Below are positions 1 through 7,788 of a DNA stretch of 22,986 bases, piece after piece. The number at the start of each line of letters is the position of its first letter. Position 1 is the stretch's first letter. Both the position numbers and the translations under genes were made by a program. The stretch lies in IMG/VR virus record IMGVR_UViG_3300021961_000672, positions 1 to 22,986 of that record; one strand, written 5' to 3'. Origin of the DNA: a virus. The notes under the pieces are model-generated. The model did no database searches. It saw nothing but the letters and a program-made list of their open reading frames with translations, and was not told where the DNA came from.

Positions 1-235
1 CAGCAATCTGGTCAGCGCCAATTGCTCCGGCCTGGATCTTGCCAGAGCTAATTGCGTTAGCAATAATTTTATCGGACGTTACAGCATTAGCGGCAATCTT
101 ATCCGCAATGACTGCATTGGCCGTAATCTTATCTGTAGTGACGGCACCAGCCGCCAGCTTTGCTGTCGATACAGCATTTGCTGCAAGTTCAGTTGCTGAT
201 ATAGCCCCAGCTTGAATGACACCAGCAGCAATAGA
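1..235 (-). repeat. 30-bp coding repeat array in the tail fibre shaft
   Basis: About seven degenerate 30-bp units in frame, each coding a decapeptide of the form A-N-A-V-T-x-D-K-I-x. Examples on the plus strand are the stretches at 61-90, 91-120 and 121-150, which share the core caatcttatc. The protein repeat is better conserved than the DNA. The array continues past the window edge, so the copy number is a minimum. Such repeats usually form a trimeric shaft. Confidence 0.8.
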
Positions 236-1579
236 ATTGGCAGTTAACAGGGAACCATCGACGGAACCAGTGAGATCTGACCCCGCAACAGCGGCAGTCC
301 ATGTTGCGCCCTCATATCTGTACAGTTTGTTGTCTGTAGTCAGATACGCCATCCGACCCTCAAAGTTGCCACTGCTTGGAAGAGTCGCAACAATTTCGAC
401 AGGTGTGATACCCTGAGCAAATTTGGCCGTCGTAATAGATCCATCAGCAACGGTTGCCGACGTGTCGTTTGTCAGCACGATGGCAACCCACTGACTGCTG
501 CCAGCATCCCACTCATACAGCTTTTCATCTGTTGAAAGGTACACGACCTGGCCAGCCGTTCCTGCCCCAGGAAGGGACGAAACAACAGTAATTGCGTCAG
601 GCGCGTCTGGAGTAAACGATTGGAAGATGTCTAGCCACTCGCTTGTGCTAGCTTTCCAAATGTAGATTGCGCCGTCTGTTGTGTTGTAGATTGTCTGGCC
701 ATCGTACTCGCCAGAAGCGGGATTAGATGTTACAATTTCAATGTAGCTGGTCGGATCTGCTTCGCCGCCGCCACCACCGCCACCACCGCCTGCGTCAGGA
801 ACGCCGCCTTCATAAAGTCTGATGAACACTGCATAGCATGTGTCCAAACTTTCAGGAGCAGTTGTAAACACAACGCGAGCAATATCGCTTGAGTCCACTG
901 TAATATTGTAATCGACACTTTCTGTTTGGATTACACCGTTAAGTGCTATAATCCAAAAACCGTTGTCGTTGACAGTCGTGCCAAGATTATCACCGTTTAT
1001 GTCCAACAAAAATGCTGTCTGATTACCATCGAACAAACCGCTAAAGTCATTGATTGTGTAAGACGCTCCGATCGGCACGCCAATTTCATAAGCCTGCGGG
1101 TTGCCAGAACTGTCAAAAGAAAGAACTTTACCAGCCCTGGCCGATGCGGCAGGCAACGTCAGATTGGCTGTGCCGCCATCGGCAACATCAGCAGGATCGT
1201 AAGCCGGTGCCTTTAGCGTTCGCTTGTTCTCTTCAGCAAGCTGCTGGATCATTACGATCTGGCTATCAAGCTGTTCGTTTAGCGACGACGCGAGTAGATC
1301 ACCGGCAGTCACGAAGTCAGTCGTCCGCTCGATCGCACGCGATCCAATAATCGTAATTGTGTCGGAACTGGTAGCGGCCACAACAAGCGTAACAGATCCT
1401 GTACCGTTGGCATTGATCGTCACCGTGTAGTCGGTGGTCAGCGTCAACTTGGTGCTGTTCTTGTAGACGGCGATGTCCGTCTGCGCCAAGATTTCAAAAG
1501 TGAAAGCATACGGCCCGACACCGGCAGAGCCACTGAATACGACGCGGCGCGTCACTGCATTGATGCTGTAGTCTGCCAT
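1..1579 (-). CDS. Tail fibre protein, T7-type N-terminus (3' end cut off by the window)
   Basis: Open reading frame of 526 codons that runs off the left edge without a stop. The first ~115 residues (MADYSINAVTRRVVFSG..., then a short beta-rich stretch and a coiled segment near SLNEQLDSQIVMIQQLAEEN) look like the T7 gp17 N-terminal domain that fixes a fibre to the tail. Residues 264-272 are nine glycines, a flexible linker. Three imperfect repeats of about 45 residues follow (pattern V-x-x-LP-x-x-G ... YLTTD-x-KLY-x-W). From about residue 450 to the edge come decapeptide repeats such as ANAVTSDKIIANAI, typical of fibre shafts. The ATG lies 3 nt after the stop of the 977-residue gene, and its Shine-Dalgarno AGAGGT overlaps that stop. 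The receptor-binding tip is outside the window. The anchor assignment is strong; the receptor is unknown. Confidence 0.88.
   Translation of the reverse strand, partial: MADYSINAVTRRVVFSGSAGVGPYAFTFEILAQTDIAVYKNSTKLTLTTDYTVTINANGTGSVTLVVAATSSDTITIIGSRAIERTTDFVTAGDLLASSLNEQLDSQIVMIQQLAEENKRTLKAPAYDPADVADGGTANLTLPAASARAGKVLSFDSSGNPQAYEIGVPIGASYTINDFSGLFDGNQTAFLLDINGDNLGTTVNDNGFWIIALNGVIQTESVDYNITVDSSDIARVVFTTAPESLDTCYAVFIRLYEGGVPDAGGGGGGGGGEADPTSYIEIVTSNPASGEYDGQTIYNTTDGAIYIWKASTSEWLDIFQSFTPDAPDAITVVSSLPGAGTAGQVVYLSTDEKLYEWDAGSSQWVAIVLTNDTSATVADGSITTAKFAQGITPVEIVATLPSSGNFEGRMAYLTTDNKLYRYEGATWTAAVAGSDLTGSVDGSLLTANSIAAGVIQAGAISATELAANAVSTAKLAAGAVTTDKITANAVIADKIAANAVTSDKIIANAISSGKIQAGAIGADQIA
290..750 (-). 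repeat. Three tandem ~45-residue repeats in the tail fibre
   Basis: Three homologous protein segments starting near 750, 600 and 402 (minus strand) share a hydrophobic IVxxLP-like start, a Gly-containing turn, then Y-x-TTD-x-K/A-x-Y-x-W and a final Trp. They begin just after the nine-glycine linker at 764-790. This looks like duplication of a small beta domain within the fibre. Confidence 0.7.
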
Positions 1580-1582
1580 AAC

Positions 1583-4516
1583 TTACCTCTTTTTCCCATC
1601 GATCTTGGCTTTAAGATCAAAACCGTCAACTTCAGTGTCCAGGAATAGGCGTTCTTGCGCCACTTTTCGATACTTGCCAATAATTCCCGTTATGGCATTT
1701 CGTTTTGCCTCATTGCCAACAAGACTATCATAGTCTTTACTCATAATCATATCAGTCAACACATAGAGCATTGTGCCTTTTGAACTGTATCCTTCTTCTC
1801 CAGGCATCCTGTTGTTTATCAGATCGATCGTATTAGTTGTAGTGATCCATTTGTTATATTGGTCTGCATTAAGTTCTACGCCGCCGATCTTCTTTTTAAA
1901 ATCAGATATGCCAAAGTTAATACGTTGTAGTTCTTCATCCACTAGATTAAATTTGGAGTCGCGGATACGAACAGGGTTTATCATCTCCCATGCAGAGCCA
2001 GACCCCTGCGGCATTGTCTCGCCCCAATGGTTTAATGCTGGTGGCAGAGAACCATTGAAGAATGGATTGCGTGCCTTTGCTTTTTGCAGGGCTGTATAAA
2101 AACCTTTTGCAAAATTTGGTAACGTAGTTGGGTCCTCACCAAACAAACCTTCAGCCGGAAGCATTGTGTTTTTTTGATTTGGATCACGATATCGTGCAAT
2201 TGCAGCAGAGCCGGAACTTACTGTTGGCAAAATAGACAAAACGCCAGCGGTAAGTTTCTCTGTAAATAATTTTTGCAGAGCTTCATTTTTTTCTGTTGGG
2301 TTCTGAAGTATAAGAGCGCGTGCCATTTCTGCAACATTCTGCATATATGGATGCTGTAACATATATTGCGACATTGCTGTCGATGCAGCGGATGCCAAAT
2401 TATCGAGTACATGCTGGTCTTTTTCGTGCTTCGCATAGTAAGCATAGTCAGCAGCAATAGCGAGCAGCCCAGACACAGGGTCAAAACGGCTATAAGTGAA
2501 AGACTTATAGCTTCCATCTTCTTGTTTTACCGATACAGAATATGGGAGAAAATTTTGCCGTAGCCATGCTTTGCGCACATTAGGGTCGCTTGGGCCGTTT
2601 CCATTGATAATGATATCGCCGTTTTCCCCACCAGTCATTGCTAAGTAAGCAAAACTACCAGTTATCATACCGCCCATTGCAATTTTCGACATAGCAATAT
2701 CGGCTCTTCTGCCGCCAGCCAGAAGATCATTGCGCAATTCAGAACTAAAAAACTGAACACCAGGTGTGCGCTCAACGACAGCCTTCATAATATTAGTTGG
2801 AGTTTTAACAAACGGCACATACAACTTTGCAATCGGGTGTTGTGTTGCATCTTGAACCTTCTTCATTAGTCCAGTTAGATCTTTCTGAAAGACCATTTCA
2901 CGGGCAGCGTCTTGAATGTCCTTGACAACACTCTCAGGTGGATCAGTCAATATTCTGTTGCGTTCGATCGATGCCATCGACATCGCATCCTGTGGCGTCT
3001 TGCCAGCAGAAATTGCTTCATCGTAGACACGCTGGCTTCGGATATATGCTTCCTTACGCAATCCCATCCTATAGCCAATTGCCTTGAAGAACTCATCTTC
3101 AGCCAAAAGAAACCGTCCAGGCATCCTGATGCCAACGCCAAGAACATTTACTGCACCGGCTACAGAATTACCCTCACGGAATTGTTTATAAATTTCTGCA
3201 ATATCGCCGGTATTTCCAATGGCTTTAGCGCGACGCAATTCCATTTTTGAGACAAGATCACCTGCTTCTTCTTTTACAAAAGACTGGCCCGCAACAAGCA
3301 ATGCGTCCATAAATCCTTCATAAACACCTTGCGCTTCAGCAATTGCCTCGCGAGCATAGACACGATCGGTATTTCCGGTAATCTTGGATCGCAATTTGCC
3401 AATGCCACCCGCAATAGCTGTTTCAACCATACGAGTAGCCATAAATCCAGCATTACCAGCCACGTTAACAATATGCGTTGCTGGTGCGGATAATATACTG
3501 TTGATGAATGCCTCTGCCATGACATCCATTGTGCGATTTAGGAATCCGGCTTTGACAAAAGTTGATTTCTGATGTGGTGATTTTAATGCCAGATAAGCAG
3601 TTACAACATATTCAGCATCTTTTGCCGTCTCAGCACCAAACAGGCTTGTGAGGCTTGTGATATCGGCAGCCCGTTTCTCGATAGATTCAGCGCCCATAGC
3701 CTTTTGCGCTTCGCGCAAAACATATAAAGCCCTGCCAGCCTCAGACCCGGCACCACTAATCTGAGCTAATAACTCGCCTTCAATAGAAACTATCTGGAGG
3801 CTGCGTTTTAGGGCTGCTTCCTTTTCAGGGCCATCAGCCATTGTCAACGCTTTGGTACCTAAAGCCTCTCCTTCACTTCGCAGGGCTCTTGATGCAAGTA
3901 TGCCAGCAAGGATGTCCTCACCATTTGCACCTTCACCGACTGACCTTGTAAGCCACTGGTAAATTGTAGAGTCTACGTTTTTTGCGTCAGCTTTTTCAAG
4001 CAACTGCTTAAAGTTTAATGTGCCTCGTCTGGCTTCTTCAAATTTATCCGGGTTTGCGTTTTTCAATTGCTGCAAATAACTGGCCAAATTAGTATCGCCG
4101 GCAGCCTCTGCTATCTTGGGGAAGTTAATTCCCTTTGTATAATCTTTGCTAAAAATGGTAGATAGCTTATTTACCTCATCATCGGTCGCTGGTCGAATGA
4201 GAACGGTCTTGTCTACCACCTGAACAGGAACATCAGGTAATTGAGGACGAGTGCGTGTCTCAGCTTCAGTAACACGTTTGCCGATCCTGCCAGCAATCGC
4301 CTCGACGATATCCTTCATGCCGGCAACTTTGACCGGCTCAATCACAGGATCAGTTGCGGGAGCTTCTAAAACAGACGGCTCTAGCGCACTAGGCTGGGCT
4401 GGCTCTGGCGGCGGCGCAATGGCATCAGCGGACAACTCCATGTCCGGCGTAGGCACAGCAGACTGCGGCTCAAGAGCCGACTTGAGAACTGCACCAATGT
4501 CATCCTGCAATGCCAT
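1583..4516 (-). CDS. Large internal virion / DNA-ejection protein candidate (977 aa)
   Basis: The longest gene of the window. It sits at the end of the internal virion protein block and just before the tail fibre, where T7 carries gene 16. I see no peptidase or transglycosylase signature. The N-terminal ~70 residues are Pro/Ala-rich and probably disordered. The rest is mainly helical, with Ala/Gly-rich hydrophobic stretches, for example around residues 345-375 (SAPATHIVNVAGNAG) and 610-635 (IAMGGMITGSFAYLAMTGG), that could enter a membrane. Near the C-terminus is an aromatic/Pro segment ending INPVRIRD. Start ATG overlaps the stop of the 280-residue gene as TAATG. The role is inferred from position, size and composition; T7 gp16 is larger (about 1,300 residues) and carries a transglycosylase that is absent here. 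Confidence 0.62.
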   Translation of the reverse strand: MALQDDIGAVLKSALEPQSAVPTPDMELSADAIAPPPEPAQPSALEPSVLEAPATDPVIEPVKVAGMKDIVEAIAGRIGKRVTEAETRTRPQLPDVPVQVVDKTVLIRPATDDEVNKLSTIFSKDYTKGINFPKIAEAAGDTNLASYLQQLKNANPDKFEEARRGTLNFKQLLEKADAKNVDSTIYQWLTRSVGEGANGEDILAGILASRALRSEGEALGTKALTMADGPEKEAALKRSLQIVSIEGELLAQISGAGSEAGRALYVLREAQKAMGAESIEKRAADITSLTSLFGAETAKDAEYVVTAYLALKSPHQKSTFVKAGFLNRTMDVMAEAFINSILSAPATHIVNVAGNAGFMATRMVETAIAGGIGKLRSKITGNTDRVYAREAIAEAQGVYEGFMDALLVAGQSFVKEEAGDLVSKMELRRAKAIGNTGDIAEIYKQFREGNSVAGAVNVLGVGIRMPGRFLLAEDEFFKAIGYRMGLRKEAYIRSQRVYDEAISAGKTPQDAMSMASIERNRILTDPPESVVKDIQDAAREMVFQKDLTGLMKKVQDATQHPIAKLYVPFVKTPTNIMKAVVERTPGVQFFSSELRNDLLAGGRRADIAMSKIAMGGMITGSFAYLAMTGGENGDIIINGNGPSDPNVRKAWLRQNFLPYSVSVKQEDGSYKSFTYSRFDPVSGLLAIAADYAYYAKHEKDQHVLDNLASAASTAMSQYMLQHPYMQNVAEMARALILQNPTEKNEALQKLFTEKLTAGVLSILPTVSSGSAAIARYRDPNQKNTMLPAEGLFGEDPTTLPNFAKGFYTALQKAKARNPFFNGSLPPALNHWGETMPQGSGSAWEMINPVRIRDSKFNLVDEELQRINFGISDFKKKIGGVELNADQYNKWITTTNTIDLINNRMPGEEGYSSKGTMLYVLTDMIMSKDYDSLVGNEAKRNAITGIIGKYRKVAQERLFLDTEVDGFDLKAKIDGKKR

Positions 4517-5358
4517 TACATAGACCCCGCATCATTGGTTATGCTTGTATCAGAATTGACATTATCGGGCAAATCTGCATCACGAAGTTGATCGATTATG
4601 GCTTTTACATTCTTGCCGCCATTAGCTTTCATTGTCTTAATTCCAGCAAAAATACCTTCAATGGCATATCCAAGACCAGCGCCTTCCAATGCGTTTTTCA
4701 TCCGAGCCTGCAACCTCTTACCGGCAGATGCGTCGCGCCCAACTTTGCTATCAAGATATTTAAATAATTCTGGTGCGAACCCAAGCTGAACTGCGAGGCT
4801 AGATAAATTGCCTTCTTCTGGGTCTTGTAATACATCAGAGGCAACGCTTGCTGTCACAGTGCCTGCCCCCAGACCCTTTAGCAGAGCGAATGTTAAAGCA
4901 AATTGCCCTATATTCTTGATGACCTTGCCGGTTTCGGTATCTGGGGAAATATTAGGAATTATGTTACGAACCGCTTCTAGGGCCTTTGGGTCTTTGCCGA
5001 GCAAGCCGCTAACATAATCTATTGCTTCTGCCCCTAAATTAAGAACTTGTTGTGCTGTGCCGGCCACCGCGCCTCCAAATACCTTTTCAGCCTCTGTAGG
5101 TTGTATAGGCGCAGCAGCACCAATATTCCCAGGTGTGCCAAGTGCAAGTGATTCCGCTGGCTGACCAGGAAATGGCGATGCGGGTAACTTAGGGCGAAGC
5201 GGGTCTGTCGCAAATTCACTCAAACCCCATGTGTCGGATTTCTGCAATGGAGCCACAATGTCGCTTGGTTCCACTTCAACACGACCATTGCGCAATTGCA
5301 TAGGCAATTCGCTATCAGCAATGCTCATTGTTCTGGAGAGTTCTTGCTCAAGGTTCAT
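4516..5358 (-). CDS. Probable internal virion protein (280 aa)
   Basis: Lies between the 598- and 977-residue proteins with overlaps at both ends (ATGA upstream, TAATG downstream), so the three are almost certainly translated together. The N-terminal ~90 residues are Pro-rich and low complexity. The middle has amphipathic or hydrophobic helices (around residues 95-120 and 150-180, the latter with FALTFALLKGLGAG). The C-terminal part includes the Ala/Gly helix ALEGAGLGYAIEGIFAG. No catalytic motif is visible. Composition and place suggest a head-interior protein ejected with the DNA. It may be the detached N-terminal part of a larger gp16-like protein whose remainder is the next gene. Function is inferred from context only. 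Confidence 0.6.
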   Translation of the reverse strand: MNLEQELSRTMSIADSELPMQLRNGRVEVEPSDIVAPLQKSDTWGLSEFATDPLRPKLPASPFPGQPAESLALGTPGNIGAAAPIQPTEAEKVFGGAVAGTAQQVLNLGAEAIDYVSGLLGKDPKALEAVRNIIPNISPDTETGKVIKNIGQFALTFALLKGLGAGTVTASVASDVLQDPEEGNLSSLAVQLGFAPELFKYLDSKVGRDASAGKRLQARMKNALEGAGLGYAIEGIFAGIKTMKANGGKNVKAIIDQLRDADLPDNVNSDTSITNDAGSM

Positions 5359-7151
5359 TGCTGTCCACCTTTAAGACGTTCTTTCTTTTTCAAATCTTCG
5401 ATCAACGCCTTGATCTTTTGCTGTATAATTACAAATCCAGCGCCTGTCTCATGTCCGCGCTTGTTGATAAATTCTTTTTGCAATGTTTCAAGATCAGCAA
5501 TCGAATCCATGCGCTTTAATATGTCTGCTGGTTTTTCTCTTGCAAAAGGCCCAAGAGAGTTACTTTTTTTCAAAAAAGAATAAATATTATTTTTCTCTCT
5601 ACTTATCTCACTTGCACTCATTGTTTTATTTTGATCTTCTTTTATTGCTTGCTCAACAATCTTCATCGGCTCAAAAGATCCGCCTTCGCGACGAACACGT
5701 TGCAATTCTGCAACCAGCTTATTGGATATGCCCTCAACTTTATTTTGTTTATCACGTTGTGCGCCAATTGGATTAAGCAACCCAGTGGGTAGTTGAAGAT
5801 AAGTGCGATATGCCTTAACGGCTTCTTGCAAGGACTGGTTGTTTGCCGTTTTGATTTTTTCAAAATATGGCAAAGCATCTTTTTCGCTTAGTTCACCCTT
5901 TGTGATTTTATCCACAACATAGGCGCGTGTTAGTTCGAATTTAGATAACCTGATTTCCAATTCACGAAGCGTAGCGGGATCAGTCGTTGGTGGACCACCA
6001 CGAAACAGCGTACTGTATGGTGCAAATTTATCACTTCCCAAAATACGCATCTGTTCCAATGACGCCTTCATGCCATCTTTGTTGCCTTTTTCATAATAAT
6101 CAATGAATTCAGTGTTTGCCATTCTTATTGCAACAGAACGCCTACGCTCTAATCTTGCATCCGCATCGTCTTGCAAATCATGCGCTTCCTTGCCACGGCG
6201 CACAATTTCCTTAAATACAGCACTACGCTGTTCATCATTCATCGCGGCAAATGCAGACTCAACTGGTGTTCCTACGCCCCGGTTAGCTCTTAATTCTTGA
6301 GCCCTTCTTATATTAACCATCCCAGTTTCATCTGTCACATAATCAACAACAACACCAAGCCGGCCCGCTTGAACTGCGTCATTGAAACGTGTAAGCGCAG
6401 ATTTGGCCATAACTGGATCGCCAATACTATAGGCTAGTTTTAAAATTTTATTACGTTCACCAGCAAGGATAGCTTCAGATGGAACAACAATCTGATCGCC
6501 AGGTTCAAAAGCATCTTGAAACTGATCGCCTGTCTTAACGATATTGCCAACGCTTTCAACAATATTATCTATTGCAGCAACCGCTGCAACCTTGCGGCGT
6601 TGCTCTGCTTTCGATGCAAGTTGCGTAGCATGCACCTTGTACTGCATAGACGCAATTGTCGCGAGGCTTGCCCGCAATGACCCAGCAGCCGTAGGCGATG
6701 CAGATGCGATTGCGTCGCCGTAGCCCTTAATCAGATTGTTCATCTGGGCTGCATACTGGTCGGCCGGAACTTCCGTCTTGAGAATGTTGGCGTGCATCTG
6801 GGCGAGTTCGTTTCTTGCTGCCGACTCAACATTCAGTCGCATTGTGGATAGAGCCTGCGCCCTAGCCGCCCTGCCAAACACGGTAGTCGTATCGCCAGGC
6901 ACATTGACCGGATCGCCATCTTCCTGCGCCCGCTTGATCTGCTCGATCGTCGGTGCCTTATCAGCGCCATATTCTGCACCTTCAACGACAGCCTGCTGCA
7001 TTGCCTGCCTGAACGCAAAGTTCGACATCTGCGTCAAGCTGGCAGATATGTTGCGCCCCAACGATGCAGCAGCCTGACCAGCCGCTGCTGTCACAGGTTG
7101 CGGTGCTGCAATCGTTATGCCTGCCGGCGTATATCTGGGAAGTGGTGCCAA
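5355..7151 (-). CDS. Internal virion protein, gp15-position (598 aa)
   Basis: Large, mostly helical, charged protein in the slot of T7 gp15, the middle member of the ejected internal core. The N-terminus (PLPRYTPAGITIAAPQP) has the Pro-rich opening seen in many podovirus internal proteins, then Ala/Gln-rich helices and long alternating-charge helices toward the Lys-rich C-terminus. The start codon is TTG at 7151-7149. It follows GAGGA by a good spacing, and the next in-frame ATG is about 40 residues in and would remove the conserved-looking opening. The gene starts 10 nt after the gp14-like stop and ends in an ATGA overlap. The last third is notably AT-rich, with only 15 G/C in the 60 bases at 5581-5640. 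Confidence 0.68.
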   Translation of the reverse strand: MAPLPRYTPAGITIAAPQPVTAAAGQAAASLGRNISASLTQMSNFAFRQAMQQAVVEGAEYGADKAPTIEQIKRAQEDGDPVNVPGDTTTVFGRAARAQALSTMRLNVESAARNELAQMHANILKTEVPADQYAAQMNNLIKGYGDAIASASPTAAGSLRASLATIASMQYKVHATQLASKAEQRRKVAAVAAIDNIVESVGNIVKTGDQFQDAFEPGDQIVVPSEAILAGERNKILKLAYSIGDPVMAKSALTRFNDAVQAGRLGVVVDYVTDETGMVNIRRAQELRANRGVGTPVESAFAAMNDEQRSAVFKEIVRRGKEAHDLQDDADARLERRRSVAIRMANTEFIDYYEKGNKDGMKASLEQMRILGSDKFAPYSTLFRGGPPTTDPATLRELEIRLSKFELTRAYVVDKITKGELSEKDALPYFEKIKTANNQSLQEAVKAYRTYLQLPTGLLNPIGAQRDKQNKVEGISNKLVAELQRVRREGGSFEPMKIVEQAIKEDQNKTMSASEISREKNNIYSFLKKSNSLGPFAREKPADILKRMDSIADLETLQKEFINKRGHETGAGFVIIQQKIKALIEDLKKKERLKGGQQ

Positions 7152-7161
7152 TTATCTGTCC

Positions 7162-7788
7162 TCAGTACATCGTGCCGGTTACATATTGCGGATAGCCAGA
7201 AAGACTTGGTGATGGCGTAAGACTAGAAATAATTCTAGGACCAGCAAGTGACTGTGTTGGAGTCTGCCCGCCAACAGACCCGTACTTCTGGAATCCACCA
7301 AGCAGACCAGCGGTCAAACCAAACACGCCCTGCATCATATAGGACGATGCGGCATCTCGATAGGCAGCAGCATTAGCGGCCCCACCCAACTTGGCCATCT
7401 GAACATTTTCTTGCGCCCAGTTGTATTCATCAAGACCCTTGTTCAGAGCATACTCTGATAGCGCCCCAGCAGATCCACTAAACGGATCAATGCCACCGGC
7501 AGCGCCGCGAGCATTGATGGCCGCCTCTGTTTCCATTGTGCGGTTCATCACCTGTATAGCCTGGCGCTGATAGTTCATCGCCTGTTGATTACCTTGGATC
7601 AAAGCATTAGTTGCTTGGATCTCCATGGCCTTGGCCTGCGCCATGCCAGTAGCAAGAGCGCCAACGCCACTGACGACGCTGCTCAGCAGTCCAAGTGTTG
7701 ATGACGTAATCCCTATGCCGGTAGCAGCCGCTCCTACTGTGGACGCTGCACCGGCAATTGCTGGTCCTATCGCTGCAAGAAATGCCAT
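7162..7788 (-). CDS. gp14-like internal virion protein B
   Basis: 208 residues; T7 gp14 is similar in size (about 196). The first ~50 residues are a Gly/Ala-rich hydrophobic segment. A helical Gln/Asn-rich part follows (about residues 55-90), then the short GGIDPFSGSAG motif typical of gp14-like proteins, and a second Gly-rich hydrophobic patch near residue 155 (GVFGLTAGLLGG). In T7, gp14 leaves the head during ejection and forms a pore in the outer membrane. The start ATG directly follows the stop of the nozzle gene (TAAATG) with GGTGGGA as Shine-Dalgarno. Order nozzle - gp14 - two or three large proteins matches T7 genes 12-14-15-16. Confidence 0.8.
   Translation of the reverse strand: MAFLAAIGPAIAGAASTVGAAATGIGITSSTLGLLSSVVSGVGALATGMAQAKAMEIQATNALIQGNQQAMNYQRQAIQVMNRTMETEAAINARGAAGGIDPFSGSAGALSEYALNKGLDEYNWAQENVQMAKLGGAANAAAYRDAASSYMMQGVFGLTAGLLGGFQKYGSVGGQTPTQSLAGPRIISSLTPSPSLSGYPQYVTGTMY

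Noticed and set aside
1-235. CRISPR-like array
   Set aside because: The 30-bp units are contiguous without unique spacers, degenerate at the DNA level and code decapeptides in frame.
5563-5578. A-run (seven A on the coding strand) flanked by an inverted repeat, as a frameshift site
   Set aside because: The codons read TTG AAA AAA AGT, so the X-XXY-YYZ rule for -1 slippage fails at the first base, and the reading frame continues intact for a further ~65 codons. It is probably only AT-rich coding sequence.
5908-5916. Perfect DnaA box TTATCCACA
   Set aside because: It lies within the coding sequence of the 598-residue gene, codes ordinary residues, has no companion boxes or non-coding AT-rich tract, and a single match is not unlikely by chance in 23 kb.
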